Made by a program: the position numbers and the translations under genes. Below are positions 1 through 10,474 of a stretch of 64,000 nt of DNA, in pieces. How positions within the stretch are numbered: position 1 is the stretch's first letter; each line of letters begins with the position of its first letter. Source of the DNA: Pachyseris speciosa (lineage: Eukaryota; Cnidaria; Anthozoa; Scleractinia; Pachyseridae); contig JAEMWC010000119.1 of assembly GCA_016490735.1 (NCBI GenBank), positions 1,230,001-1,294,000 of the forward strand, in the 5' to 3' direction. The notes under the pieces were generated by a model, which made no database searches, was not told the DNA's origin, and saw only the letters and a list, made by a program, of their open reading frames with translations.

Positions 1-93
1 CGCCATTACCCACAGCTTGTGTTGAAATGCCCTAGTGCCAGGCTACTGTAGTGTTTTCTCGGTTATCAAAGAAATTGAAGGGGAGGGGAGGGG

Positions 94-420
94 TGGTCTA
101 AGTCTAACTCGTAACTCGTAACTCGTAAGTGGTAATCAACAAGTCGCAAGTCACAAGTCTCAAATCGCAAGTGGTAAACGACAAGTCGCAAGTCGTAAAT
201 CATAACTCGTAAGTGGCAAATAACAACTCGCAAGTCGTAAATCCCAACTCGCAAGTGGCAACTTCAAAACTAAGAAGTGGGTAATCGTAAGTCGTAAGTG
301 GTAATCAACAAGTCGCAAGTCACAAGTCTCAACTCGCAAGTGTTAAACAGCAAGTCGCAAATCGTAAATCCCAACTCGCAAATGGCAACTTCAAAACTAA
401 GAAGTGGGTAATTGTCAATA
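94..420. repeat. Degenerate short-unit minisatellite
   Basis: Imperfect tandem units of about 10-11 bp of the type AACTCGTAAGT / AAGTCGCAAGT, with a higher-order repeat of about 150 bp (the AAGAAGTGGGTAAT segment recurs near 275 and 400). Confidence 0.75.
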
Positions 421-1074
421 GCAAGTGGAAAGTCACTTTCGACTTTTCAGTTTTGATTTTCAATGGGCACTCTCGGTCGCGGTACTACATAGGCAGTTTA
501 TGCCCTCAGCCCTTCATATGGTGGAGTATGCGCGGCTGTTTTGAGCCCGAATCAGCTTAACTGAAGGGTTCGTCCGGGTCGAAAACAGCGCCTAGTTGCC
601 TTAATTGACTCTAAGGTCTTTCGGAAAGGCTTTGGCCGATATAAAACAGCGCTAAAGTGGGTTGTTTGTCTTAAATACATCGTACATCTTAAATCCAGCG
701 TACAAAAGCCTCGGTTGATTCTAAATCAGTGCGCAAAAAGCTTGCCGATGGCTGAAAAATCACATAAAATATTAAAGACGGCTGTTTTGACTTGAAGAAA
801 CTTTTGGCAAGAAGCAACTCCTATTGGTGACCTACAGACGTTCTAGGGCAAAAATTAAGAGTCCGAAGAGTACGCTGTTTTCCGTCGTGTTTCGTTTACT
901 CAGAGCTTTGTGTTGCGTAGTAAATTAAAATTTGGGTAATTGTGAAGAACAGCTCCCCTCCACCGACAGTCGACCGACTGTTGGCCGCAACTTGACCGAC
1001 AGGTTACCAACAGTTGGCCGACTGTCAGTAAGCTCTCGGTCGACAGGTTAGCGACAGGAAAGGAAAGGAAAAAA

Positions 1075-1347
1075 GTGATCGAAGATCTTAAGAAATCCCT
1101 GGTCGAGGCAAAAACCCGCATTTCGGCAATGCAGGAGGAGATACGCAGTTTTCAGGCTACTAATGCAGCAGCAGTAGATGAGGAACCATGGGAGCAGACA
1201 GCCCATCGCGTCAGCACACACAGCCTTGAAAGCATCCATGAACGCTACAGTAGAGTACTTTCCATCCTCCGAGAAGAACAATGCAGTATGGCCAATGCCT
1301 ATCGGCTAGCGAGATGCCCCCGCAGCACAATCAGTTTGCGATGTTAA
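1075..1347 (+). pseudogene. ORF remnant with coiled-coil start inside TIR element
   Basis: An open frame of about 90 codons, beginning at GTG rather than ATG, inside the 944-bp element at 935-1878. The first 30 residues are charged and heptad-like, followed by ERYSRVLSILREEQCSM and a TIS-containing end. It could be a captured exon or the remains of an element-encoded protein; no family is certain. Confidence 0.35.
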
Positions 1348-1407
1348 CGTTTGCGACGGTATCTCCCTACGAGTAGGGATGACATCCTATTCGGAAATAA
1401 AAAAAAC

Positions 1408-1423
1408 GGCTCCTTTAGGAGCC
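1408..1423 (+). promoter_or_regulatory. Histone-type 3' stem-loop
   Basis: GGCTCC-TTTA-GGAGCC forms a 6-bp stem with a 4-nt loop of the UYUN type. It is preceded by AAAAAAAAC and followed by ACCA, matching the stem-loop that replaces the poly(A) tail in metazoan replication-dependent histone mRNAs. It lies inside a TIR element, with no histone coding sequence next to it. Confidence 0.55.
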
Positions 1424-2289
1424 ACCAACTTTACAAAAGTAAATGACCAACAGATCAAATAGTTCTAAACATATAAAGACGTTATTAAAGGGTTACAGAG
1501 TAAGGGCATTTAGGGGCCGATTGGGAACTAGAAAAACTTTTCAATATGGTGGATAAATGAAATCGAACCAATTGCTGCAATTTGGGCAAGTATAGCTAGC
1601 CAACGCAAAACAAGGGGGCAAAAGCCGTAGTAGCTATTGAAAGTGCTGAGCAAGGTATCTTTTTTAAATGACTTTTCCCCCGGCTAAATAAGTATATGTT
1701 TACGATCATTTCAGTTTACGGCCCATCGACAGGTTACCGACAGGTTGCCAACAGGTCGCCGACTGTCGGCCGACAGCCGGCCAACCCTTTGACCTGAAAC
1801 ATAACGGAAACTATCGGCCAACAGTCGGCCGACTGTTGGCCGACTGTCGGTGGAGGGGAGCTGTTCTTCGCAATTACCAAAATTTGCGCGTGGTTTCGGC
1901 AGTTGAAACATTTTTGATGGATTCATTTTCATCGTCAAGTGGGAAACAATGGAATGAAATCTTATAAAAATTAACGTAGATGAAGACAGTGAAAGAATTT
2001 GTCAAAAATACTTAACTCTTTTCTGAAATTAACTTGGCTCCAAAACGTTAAAAAATTTGCATGAAATTCAATCCCTATATTGCACGCAATAGATTGTCTC
2101 ATCACAATGACTGTAGTCGCGCACATATATTTATCTCGCGTGATAATACTTTTTGCTGGAGTTTATAAGCCTCCATAGAAGCAAAAAAACCGAGGCGATC
2201 AACGCAAAAGTGATTTATATGTTAAAATTCGGCAACGTGTTTACCAAATATTCATTCTCACTTTGTTCATCAGTCACGGATATTTTACG

Positions 2290-2366
2290 AACTAACAAGC
2301 TCGGATGGTAGAGCAATTCACCGATATCGCAGACGTTGTGGGTTCGAATCCCGTACAAGCCGGGTT
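2290..2366 (+). repeat. tRNA-derived SINE head
   Basis: An A-box-like GGATGGTAGAGC and a B-box GGTTCGAATCC lie at tRNA spacing, followed by a (TTTTG)n tail. The acceptor stem does not pair properly, so it is a tRNA-derived repeat and not a functional tRNA. Confidence 0.6.
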
Positions 2367-2751
2367 TTTTTTGTTTTTTGTTTTGTTTTGTTTTGTTTTG
2401 TTTTGTTTTGTTTGTTTTGTTTTGTATGTGTGTGTGTTTTTGGTTTTACTACTGCTTAAGTTGTGTTCATAACTGCGGCGATCGAGAGAGAGAGAGACAC
2501 GCTGGTCTTGATTTCGCCGGGTTGTTTCACTTGCGTTTGCAAAAGTCGACTTGAACTGAGAAAAAAAAAATCACGAGCCTCAAAAAAATTATCTTAATGG
2601 ATTCCATTTGCGTGCTCCTGACGATTTCGAGCAGGTTGAAAGGATTAACACCTTTCTAATATTATCCAGGGTACACCAATTTCTCTTTCTGAAAGGCATG
2701 TGAGATTACCTTCCAATAACGTAAATACTCTTTGTCTTTGGCCATCGTAGC

Positions 2752-2858
2752 TTAACAAGAAATAACACACAAACTGCGGTGATAAACATGACAATAACAA
2801 TCACAATGCGTTTTATTGTCATGTTTATCACCGCAGTTTGTGTGTTATTTCTTGTTAA
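2752..2858. repeat. Perfect foldback hairpin inserted in exon 8 duplicate
   Basis: Two 46-nt arms starting TTAACAAGAAATAAC are exact reverse complements around a 15-nt loop. The parental locus at 16960 lacks this hairpin, so it was inserted after the duplication. Confidence 0.8.
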
Positions 2859-3376
2859 CCTTCAAATAACATATGCTTGGCCTCCTTCACAAAACGCACA
2901 GGCATAACGGCCGCCTTGTTGCGTAATGCTTGCGTAGCCATGGCATTCAGCACTTCGCTCCACTGCCGCCACAGCAGATCATTACCAATAGCCGGCAGAA
3001 CGAGGCCAAATCCGGAACCAGGGAGACTGGGACCAATTATTACCCTAGCGCCAGTCTTCTTGCACAGCTCGAAGGCGTTGTGCCTTTCTGAGCCTGCCAT
3101 CGTGTAAGACAGCGCCTCTGACATGAAAATGACGCGGTCAATTTCTGAAGCACTGATTGTAAGAAGCACCTCGGCAACTCCATAAAGCGCCAAAAGATGG
3201 AAAGCTCTTTCCATGTGCTCCTTTAGAAGGCGCAGATGCCCTGGATCCAGCAGCTCAGCGAGTTTGCGCACGCCCAGTAATGAAGCGAAGGTTGGTGGGA
3301 TTTCCATGTCAAGTGTTGCGTTGTAGCCTTGGAAAAACGTTAGTGATATCTTCTCGATCAAATTACACATAAACAA
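2855..3376 (-). pseudogene. Partial duplicate of fusion-gene exon 8 (PAP-associated/KH-like region)
   Basis: The segment 2482-3347 is a copy of 16716-17445: the 3' part of exon 8 plus the start of the following intron. The reading frame stays open for 173 residues and most residues match residues 2222-2388 of the fusion protein. One stretch near 2951-2980 is read in another frame because a one-base insertion and a one-base loss compensate each other. It lacks the catalytic aspartates and has no promoter, so it is treated as a gene fragment. A foldback element is inserted at about 2716-2858. Confidence 0.75.
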
Positions 3377-3422
3377 CTTAATGCAAATTTGCGATTTTGC
3401 TTAATATAGAACGGTCACTCTA

Positions 3423-3582
3423 CGGGTCCGCAAATGATCCCAGAACCGCAAATGATCCCCAAAATGGACCGCAAATGATCCCGGACCGCAAATGATCCCC
3501 ATATTGGACCGCAAATGATCCCGGACCGCAAATGATCCCCAAAATGGACCGCAAATGATCCCGGACCGCAAATGACTCCGAT
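3423..3582 (-). repeat. CCGCAAATGATCCC tandem array, reverse orientation
   Basis: Eight units of CCGCAAATGATCCC separated by alternating short spacers (GGA; CAAAATGGA). The same unit appears in the opposite direction at 5936-6062. Confidence 0.8.
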
Positions 3583-3996
3583 CAAAAAATAAGGAATGGC
3601 ATGGATTGATATAAAAACTACACACACACAAAAAACACGTTTTCTCATTTTTTTCCGTTTTTAGTAGAAAATCTGTGATATTGCGTGACGTTTTGTCTGT
3701 TTGTTGACTTCAGGACACCGGTTTGCATAGTAAAGTAGTTGTTGATGTAAAGACGCATGTTGTGATCGTGGACTGCGAGTTTCGCTTCATGTCTTCTGTT
3801 TATTGTGTTGAACATCCTAGCACGTTCGAGAACATGCTTAATCGGATTTCATTTCGTCACTTCACTTATTTATTTGATGTAACCTCGTTCAAATGAATGA
3901 TATTAAATACATCTCGATCAGAAAATTCCTAGAGAAACGTAAATAACAATAATTGCGGAACTTAGCGTCGTCCGCAATTTCTACAACATCTGTACT

Positions 3997-4441
3997 CAGG
4001 GGCACCCAACGAGCCAAATCAACCAAAGCTGTAGAAAGGCATTTTAAGTACCTTATGGTGTTTGAAGTCTGTTTAAAGTGATGTTTTCATAAGCTAGAAG
4101 AAGTTCATCTGTTCGGATTCCCTAGCTGAAATTTTAATTGTCCTAAAATGCTAGGGAACAAAATCTTCCTTTGAGAAAATGCAAGCTGAAATAAACTTTC
4201 CACGAAATTTCTAGGAAACTATTTTCTTTCCGAAAATGATAGGTGACGTTTTTGACTGCCAAAAACAGCAATTACGACCTTTCCGAAAACCTTAGCGGCT
4301 ATGATTTCTCCATTACGAATCTTTTAGACCACGTTTTAGTTACGAAAATCCGAGTGCACTCTTTCATCGACGCCGAAAACCCGAGGCGAATTACCCTCCA
4401 CCGAACAGATATCTACCGAAACTTGTCGTTGGGTGCCCCTG
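3997..4441. mobile_element. 445-bp TIR element (CAGGGGCACCCAACGA ends)
   Basis: The left end CAGGGGCACCCAACGA and right end TCGTTGGGTGCCCCTG are exact inverted repeats. TGTACT lies directly on both sides (3991-3996, 4442-4447) as a target duplication. The CAGGG-type ends recall hAT elements, although 6 bp is short for hAT. No transposase. A second copy is at 29066-29501. Confidence 0.75.
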
Positions 4442-4792
4442 TGTACTGTCGGGTATATGATCAACGCTTCGGTGCACGTGCCGGATTTCGGTGAAAATCG
4501 AGCATCTAAATCAATTGTACAACAAAGATATACGGAGAGTTAAAATACACACATGCCCGTAAAAAGAACTGAAAATTCCGCAATTGATTTCATTACGGCG
4601 TTTGAAATAAAAGTCTTTTGTTCACTGAGCACTCTCATTTTTAAAAAAATTGTACCAAGAGTATTAGAAGTGTTTCTTCCTCACATTCATGAATGATCAG
4701 CCGACTGGCCTGAGACAGGCGAGAAACGCGGTGATGTAGTTGAAATCGGAGCAGGGGTCAAAGATCATCTGATCAGGGAGCGCAATAAAGGT

Positions 4793-4827
4793 GTATGTAT
4801 GTATGTATGTATGTATGTATGTATGTC
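4793..4827. repeat. (TATG)n microsatellite
   Basis: About nine tandem TATG units follow a repeat tail ending in GCAATAAAGG, probably the 3' end of a LINE or SINE. Confidence 0.85.
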
Positions 4828-5039
4828 ACCGCCGTGTGAGCATTAGCTGTTCCTCCCACGCGCTCGAAAAATGGCTAAACTGCCTTGTTGTAGCTTCATT
4901 GGTATCATTTGTGAGCGTTCTTGGAGTTACTAAAGATAAGAACAAACATGAAGATCTCTAAAGACGGAAGGAAAAACGAGATAGGTTTGGATCCTGGTGT
5001 GATAACATCGATTGACTGCTTCACATCAGTTGCACAAAT

Positions 5040-5780
5040 TGCTAGAGACGTTAAAGTCGTCCAGACACATTTAACGTCTGAGACGTTAAAGTAGTCTGGT
5101 ATAAAAACGTGACGCATAAAAGTAGAGGACCTAACAGAAAAAAAAACATCCCCCCAAAAAAAAAAGGCTGGATTCTATTCTCGGAGGACAACAGGTACGA
5201 GTGAACTCGGCGCCAAACACGTGAATGTACAAACAAATAAACATGGGGGAATTGCAGCTTCAGAAGTCTAATTCTCGGCGTCGTCTAGTAAGACTTGGAG
5301 TTGCAAATGTTTTGACAAAGAAAAACAGTCGAGGAAGCTGCATTTTCAGGCGATGGACGAGGAAATAGATATGGCCGAAGCACTTGGCTTGTGTGCCGTG
5401 GCGACCAAGAAGAGCAAGGAAGGAACGCAGTGCTGATTAACAAGACAAGACAAGACATCTATTCCATAATATTGACTGTACAATTTCTTGGCACGCAGTT
5501 GGCCAAAAACGCTAGTCGTGGCGTGCCAAATTAATTCTATTACAAATCAGATATTATAGATAATAAAAAAAGCAAAGAAAAAGGGGAGAAAAATATGTGT
5601 AAGTCAAAGGAGTTCAGGGTAAAATGCGTTCCAGTTAGGTCATCCCGTTTTTATACTAAACGCTTTTAACGCACTTAAATGAAGACGTTAAATGCGTCTG
5701 TCTTATTTACAGTTTTATACCAGACGTTAAAGTCGTCTCGAGACGACTTAAACGTCTCAGACGACTAGCATAAAAACTGC
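5040..5780. repeat. AGACGTTAAAG repeat pair and palindrome
   Basis: Units of the type AGACGTTAAAG-TCGTCT recur at 5045-5105 and, inverted, at 5675-5770, with GGTATAAAAACG and its inverse at the outer borders. The pair may be the ends of one ~740-bp foldback element. Between them are a poly-A/purine stretch and no convincing ORF. Confidence 0.45.
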
Positions 5781-5935
5781 CATTGTGTCTGATTGTGTGA
5801 CCACATTTACCTTTTTAAAATAAATGATGATAGTCGTGAGCCATGATTTAAGGTTTTGATAAAAATAATCGCAATTCATGCCAATTCCCTATCCATAACA
5901 TTTCACTATCCATGCCATTCCTTATTTTTTTGCTC

Positions 5936-6062
5936 GGGATCATTTGCGGTCTAATATGGTGCAATATGGGGATCATTTGCGGTTCGGGATCATTTGCGGT
6001 CCAAGTTGGGGATCATTTGCGGTCCGGGATCATTTGCGGTCCTGGGATCATTTGCGGACCCG
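5936..6062 (+). repeat. GGGATCATTTGCGG tandem array, forward orientation
   Basis: Six units of GGGATCATTTGCGGT, complementary to the array at 3423-3582. It is flanked by a CCATGCCATTCCTTA segment and a GATATCTTCCCGATC segment, both also found beside the other array. Confidence 0.8.
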
Positions 6063-6169
6063 TACATCACTTCGATCGAGTTGTGATATCTTCCCGATCA
6101 AATTACCCATAAACAAATTTATGCATATTTGCGACTTTCCTAAATATAGAACTGTCACAGCGTTCTAAT

Positions 6170-7560
6170 TCAGCACAGCACGTGCGAGACTTTCAATCTT
6201 TTCTTAGGCAAACCTTTTCACGCGGACAAACTCTACTGGATTAAATTCTTCACAATTTAACAAAGATACCGCAACATCCTCAGTAATCCAAGCAAGACAG
6301 CCCACCACAAAGGTTGAACAGAAAGAGATTTATGAGTCACGTAGCTCAAGGCTCTTGATGGTGCAATAATCATGGTATGCTTTGCACTTTGAACTACGAT
6401 GAAACACCGCCACGTGCCTTCTATTGTGCGTTGGCCAATGAAAACACCGCCACGTGGTTCCCATTGTGCATTTTGTTGCACAGGAAAACAAATACTGAAA
6501 TCTATCATGATTTATAACTCGGTAATGGTATACTTACGGTATCCCGAGTAATAAGGCCTATGTAATCCGCAGTTAGCACAACTATTGTGGGCAGGCTACT
6601 TAAACTAACACTGTATATAATAAGGTCTCTTTCACACACACACGGAAAAAACAACAGACATGTAAGAATAGAAAGAAATTAAAGAAATTTCAGAAACTTC
6701 GCGGAGCTCATAGATCAACAGCCATCTTGGCCAACATCCGCTGACTATGCATTCGCACATTTTACAAGGGATTTACTAGTTAAATTCCAAAACTTTTTTG
6801 TAGAACTCAACGGGAATTCCATCATTTCCAGGAGCCTCATCATTCTGAAACGTTTTAACCCTTTGGCTCCTGAACATTTTGCCAAAAAACATCTTTTAGA
6901 GCTCGTCGAGCCTATTTCTGGTCAGAATCTAGCCAAAAAGAACCAAAACTGCGCAAACCTCTGTTTTCTGGTCGAGCTCCTCACGCCCTTCTGTTCCTGA
7001 TGCTTAATTATTAGTGAAAGTAATAAGCAAAGGACTGCCAACGATAATGCTGTAAGCTAACGTAGGATCGACAAGAGATCTGATCAGCCAAAAAATAAAT
7101 CGGAATATACATGTAACAAGCAAGGTTGATACTACGCGAGAAAAGTTAACTTTGCGAGACACCAACATGACCGAGACTCGATAAAGTAGGACTGCAACCA
7201 TGGACAGCTGTTTATTATCAGCTTTCCAAGTTAGGGCATGAACAAAACAGAAAACAAAATTTCGAGATAGTTTCTGACTTTTTTGTTTTTGAAAGTTTCA
7301 TTGCTCGCCTTCTACCTTTCGCTTTCTCTCCTCCCCTTTTCTTTCGCTTTTCTTGACTCGCTTTCTTTCTCTCTTCCTGTGCATTTTCTGGTCTTCGTTT
7401 TGGTGGGAAAAGATTTGGGGAAACTTTTAGCATCTTAGGATTAGATGGAAGGAAGTGCAGGTGGGTAGTGGAACAAAATTTTATTCAAATTTTCCAGGTG
7501 GGTTTTTGCGTTTTCTCGCCCAGCCTGTTTGACGGAATCGTGCTCATTCAAGTATGGTTT
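6170..7560. other. Intergenic, no gene seen
   Basis: Short duplicated ACACCGCCACGTG segments (near 6405 and 6445) and a purine-rich minus-strand stretch (7270-7400) are present. The open frames here are low-complexity and not convincing. Confidence 0.5.
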
Positions 7561-7562
7561 TA

Positions 7563-9152
7563 AATATGAGGGTCCAACATAGGCTTTGTCCATCCCGCTT
7601 CCCGCCACTTTTTTCTGCTTCGTTCCGCTATTAAATTAAATTAAAGTCCAGAAATTGAGATATTGTGGGAAAATAGTAAATTAACTACCTGTCAAACAAA
7701 ATCTCAGGGGTGTGTGATAGCCCGTACTTGAGTTATTCAACAAAATGTACATCTCAATGGAGCGGATACTGGAACACGGCAGTCCATCTGGAGTTAAATT
7801 TTGGTCATGTTAAAACCTTTCTTCTCGCTGTTGAACTTGCAAACATTCGTATAGACACTTCTCTTAACATATTAGCTGTTCAGACTTCAAAGACACAAGG
7901 TGAATTGACGTTTTCCGATACGTGACAACAAGTATCATTCTTGCTGTTGATATGAGATTTATACTTCCGAATCACTCGGCCGTGAAAGGTCAAACTCCCT
8001 TTGTCTGTAGTCTCTAATTTTTGGCGCTCCCCTCGCGCCGCGTCTCCTCGCAACTTCGCGCGCGCACGTGTCTTTCGCCCGCCCCACAATCCATCGCCAA
8101 AATTAGAGACTACTCGCAGCGTACTGAAGCAGACACGAGGAAACACGGCAGTCCATCTGGAGTTAAGTTTACTCATGTTAAAAGCTTTCTTCTCGCCGTT
8201 GAACTTGCAATCATTCGCATAGACACTTCTCTTAACATATTGTTTGTTCAGACTTCAAAAGACACAAGGTGAATCGACATTTTCCGATACGTGACAACAG
8301 GCATCACTCTGTTAAAAATAGTTAGCGCTTGCGCAGAAACGCCAGAAGTGCACTTTGTGGATGATACTCGACGACGAAAAAGAATAACCGTCGGTAATCT
8401 TAGACCCGGGCGACGTGCGAGGCGCGCGCAGCCCGAGTAAAAAAAGACAATTGACCGACTAGCAGCACTGCAATGAATGCCATTTTACTGGCTTAAAAAG
8501 AATAAATAAACAGACAACATCAACATAAGCATGGATCGAGAACTTAGCTAACGTCTCACGGATCCTCCTCAAGGTTTTATAATTCCTGTTTAAAACTGCT
8601 CGAAAATTTTCCTTCTTGGTGAAATTATTGCCACTGTTGCCCTTTTCGTAAAACATGACAACGCGGCTTATTACATCCGAGGTCCCGACGGGTCAAGATC
8701 TTCCGACGTTGATGGCGTCGCCATCACGCATTCAAAGCCAGGCCTGATTCAAGACCATTCAACAGAATAGTGAAGGAAGTTATGTGACCTTTGATCACCT
8801 TTGACAAACACGCCAAGCCAAACGTTATGTTAACTGGACCTAGTACCAGGGGGGAATAAGACAAGGACTCATTGATTGTATGTCACCGGTAAACTGGAAA
8901 CACTTACTAAGTTATAATTCCTGTCATATATATGATCATTATTCGGCGCTTTTTCGGTCATCAAATCATTTTTGTAATCTTCTATCCCGCCATCGATTTC
9001 AAAGCATCCCGAATCGCGACTGTGAAAAACCACGTATCCCGGTCCTGATAGATGATTTCATCCCGCATCCCGCCTGTCATTTGCTTGGTTTCCCGCATCC
9101 CGCCTCGATTCTAAGCCGCATCCCGCCAAACTTACGTTGGACCCTCAAATAT
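7563..9152. mobile_element. Probable 1.6-kb TIR element with CATCCCGC subrepeats
   Basis: GAGGGTCCAAC near 7568 and its complement near 9137 face each other. CATCCCGC-type subrepeats follow the left end and precede the right end. Inside is a direct duplication (7767-7938 and 8140-8311) on either side of a small foldback (7998-8115). No transposase frame. Confidence 0.5.
7767..8311. repeat. ~172-bp direct duplication flanking a foldback
   Basis: 7767-7938 and 8140-8311 share the AACACGGCAGTCCATCTGG start and the TTTTCCGATACGTGACAACA end at about 90% identity. Between them TAGTCTCTAATTTTTGGCG and CGCCAAAATTAGAGACTA form an inverted pair (about 8006-8112). Confidence 0.75.
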
Positions 9153-9587
9153 CTCTTCCCCCTACACAGTTGTCCACGAGCGTTAAAACGGATGACGTCA
9201 TAAGTGGTACAAAGGACGTGGGTTTGGTCGTTTTGGCAGTTCCCATTCCATTCTTTCTGATCAGGTACATTCTCGTCACCAGAGCCCTACGGTATTCGTC
9301 GCAGTATAAAAGCACCGGAGGGCTCTGGGGGAAAACACGATCATGTAGGTTACCAAAGTTTCAACGGAAACAATTATCTACTACAAGCGCGGCTGAGACG
9401 TTTACACATATTTATTCCTAAGATCTTCATTTGGATTTTGGCCCTTGCCGAACCAGCTGATCGTCATGTAACAACCGAGCAAAATAATTCAGGTATTAAC
9501 CTTAAAATGACATGCCTACAATAATAATTTGTAATATTGTACTGCTTTGCCCACGTATTTGAGAAAGACTGCTTGTGAACCCGCCGG

Positions 9588-9595
9588 TATATAAA
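9588..9595 (+). promoter_or_regulatory. TATA box of the DM9-like gene
   Basis: TATATAAA lies 92 nt upstream of the ATG at 9680 and about 200 nt upstream of the ATG at 9791, the spacing expected for a TATA promoter with a short leader. A second TATA-like site, TATAAAAG, is at 9305-9312. Confidence 0.5.
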
Positions 9596-9790
9596 CTCAT
9601 CAGTGATTTGATTATGATTGAGCAGAATAAGCGACAAAGAAACATTTAAGTTCTTCTGCCGTTAACTTAACAGACCAAGATGTACAGCATTTACGTTACA
9701 AACACATCTAGCTAAGACGTGTCTGTTCGCGTTCACCATGAAAAGGTCTCTGTCGTGAATCCATGTTTTCGTCAAGAATTTGATGTGCTG

Positions 9791-10474
9791 ATGGCAGACG
9801 CGGCTAGGTCATACTTAGTTGGAACGGGCTTTTGTATGATCCCTCCAAGCGAGACCATGCCCTTTGCAGTTGATGTGGCAAATGATGGAAACCGTAAATA
9901 CTTGTCGTTGTGTGCCCGATCTGGATTGTGGGTTTTGGATTTTGAAGTTAATTGTTTGAGGTATGGCTGCGTGTTAGTCAAGAGTACGGAGACGCGTAAT
10001 CGTTCATCTGGGCAAACCAAAGTAACATTCTATGTCGTACAGGCAAATCCCGTGCCAGTCTGGCTTCAGAGAAGGAAAGGGGAGATATTTTCACATGAAG
10101 GCATCGTAGTTAGCCCACAATCTTACTTCGGTCGGTCGCCTACAGACGGAACGCCTTGCAAGGTCACGGTACTCGACTATAAGATATCATGCATCTGGAA
10201 TATAGTGGATGATCACGAGGAAAACGCTGTTGAATTCCTGTGCGCCACCGATCATGAATTTGTACGAGCCAAAGCTGGTGATCCTGTGCCTCCCCATGCT
10301 GTTATTGCGGGAATGAGTGAACCTGATGGTTCGCTGTTTCTTGGAAGGATTGGAGGAAGCACTCTGTGCCCAGTCAGCACAAGCGACGGTGAAATAAAAT
10401 ATTTTTATTACAGACTGCCACGATCCGAGCTAAAGAAGATTCAAAGTGGTGAAATTTTGATTCTGAAGAAATGA
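9791..10474 (+). CDS. Protein with C-terminal DM9/DUF3421-like segment, single exon
   Basis: The frame is open from 9716 to the TGA at 10472-10474. The first in-frame ATG is 9791, giving 227 residues. The last about 70 residues (FVRAKAGDPVPPHAVIAG, then DGSLFLGRIGG and a YRLPRSEL end) resemble one DM9/DUF3421 repeat, a fold found in natterin-like and invertebrate lectin-like proteins. The first 150 residues are not recognised. A TATA box (9588-9595) lies upstream, and a well-placed ATG at 9680 is in the same frame but is cut off by TAA at 9713-9715. The gene may therefore start at 9791, use an unseen upstream exon, or be a recent nonsense allele. No intron signal is needed inside. Confidence 0.55.
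   Translation: MADAARSYLVGTGFCMIPPSETMPFAVDVANDGNRKYLSLCARSGLWVLDFEVNCLRYGCVLVKSTETRNRSSGQTKVTFYVVQANPVPVWLQRRKGEIFSHEGIVVSPQSYFGRSPTDGTPCKVTVLDYKISCIWNIVDDHEENAVEFLCATDHEFVRAKAGDPVPPHAVIAGMSEPDGSLFLGRIGGSTLCPVSTSDGEIKYFYYRLPRSELKKIQSGEILILKK

Larger units (their letters stand above)
935..1878. mobile_element. 944-bp TIR DNA element with 8-bp target duplication
   Basis: The ends are inverted repeats (GGTAATTG, T or C, GAAGAACAGC at the left; its complement at the right), extending over 30 bp. The flanks 927-934 and 1879-1886 are both AAAATTTG, an 8-bp duplication. The related repeat at 46003-46972 has the site empty (AAAACTTG), which confirms the insertion. The ends also carry many short CGACTGTTGGC-type subrepeats. 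GG-start TIRs with 8-bp duplications suggest Merlin-like or hAT-like ancestry; no transposase is visible. Confidence 0.8.
527..2481 (+). repeat. Dispersed ~1-kb repeat, copy 1 (interrupted), with tRNA-like 3' part
   Basis: 527-926 and 1887-2481 match, in reverse, the uninterrupted copy at 46003-46972. The 944-bp TIR element splits this copy. The 3' part has a tRNA-like segment (2290-2366) with a B-box GGTTCGAATCC followed by a TTTTG-repeat tail, so the whole unit behaves like a tRNA-derived SINE or a composite. Confidence 0.7.

Noticed and set aside
2290..2366. Functional tRNA gene
   Set aside because: Promoter boxes are present, but acceptor and anticodon arms do not pair; a poly-TTTTG tail and a second dispersed copy show a SINE.
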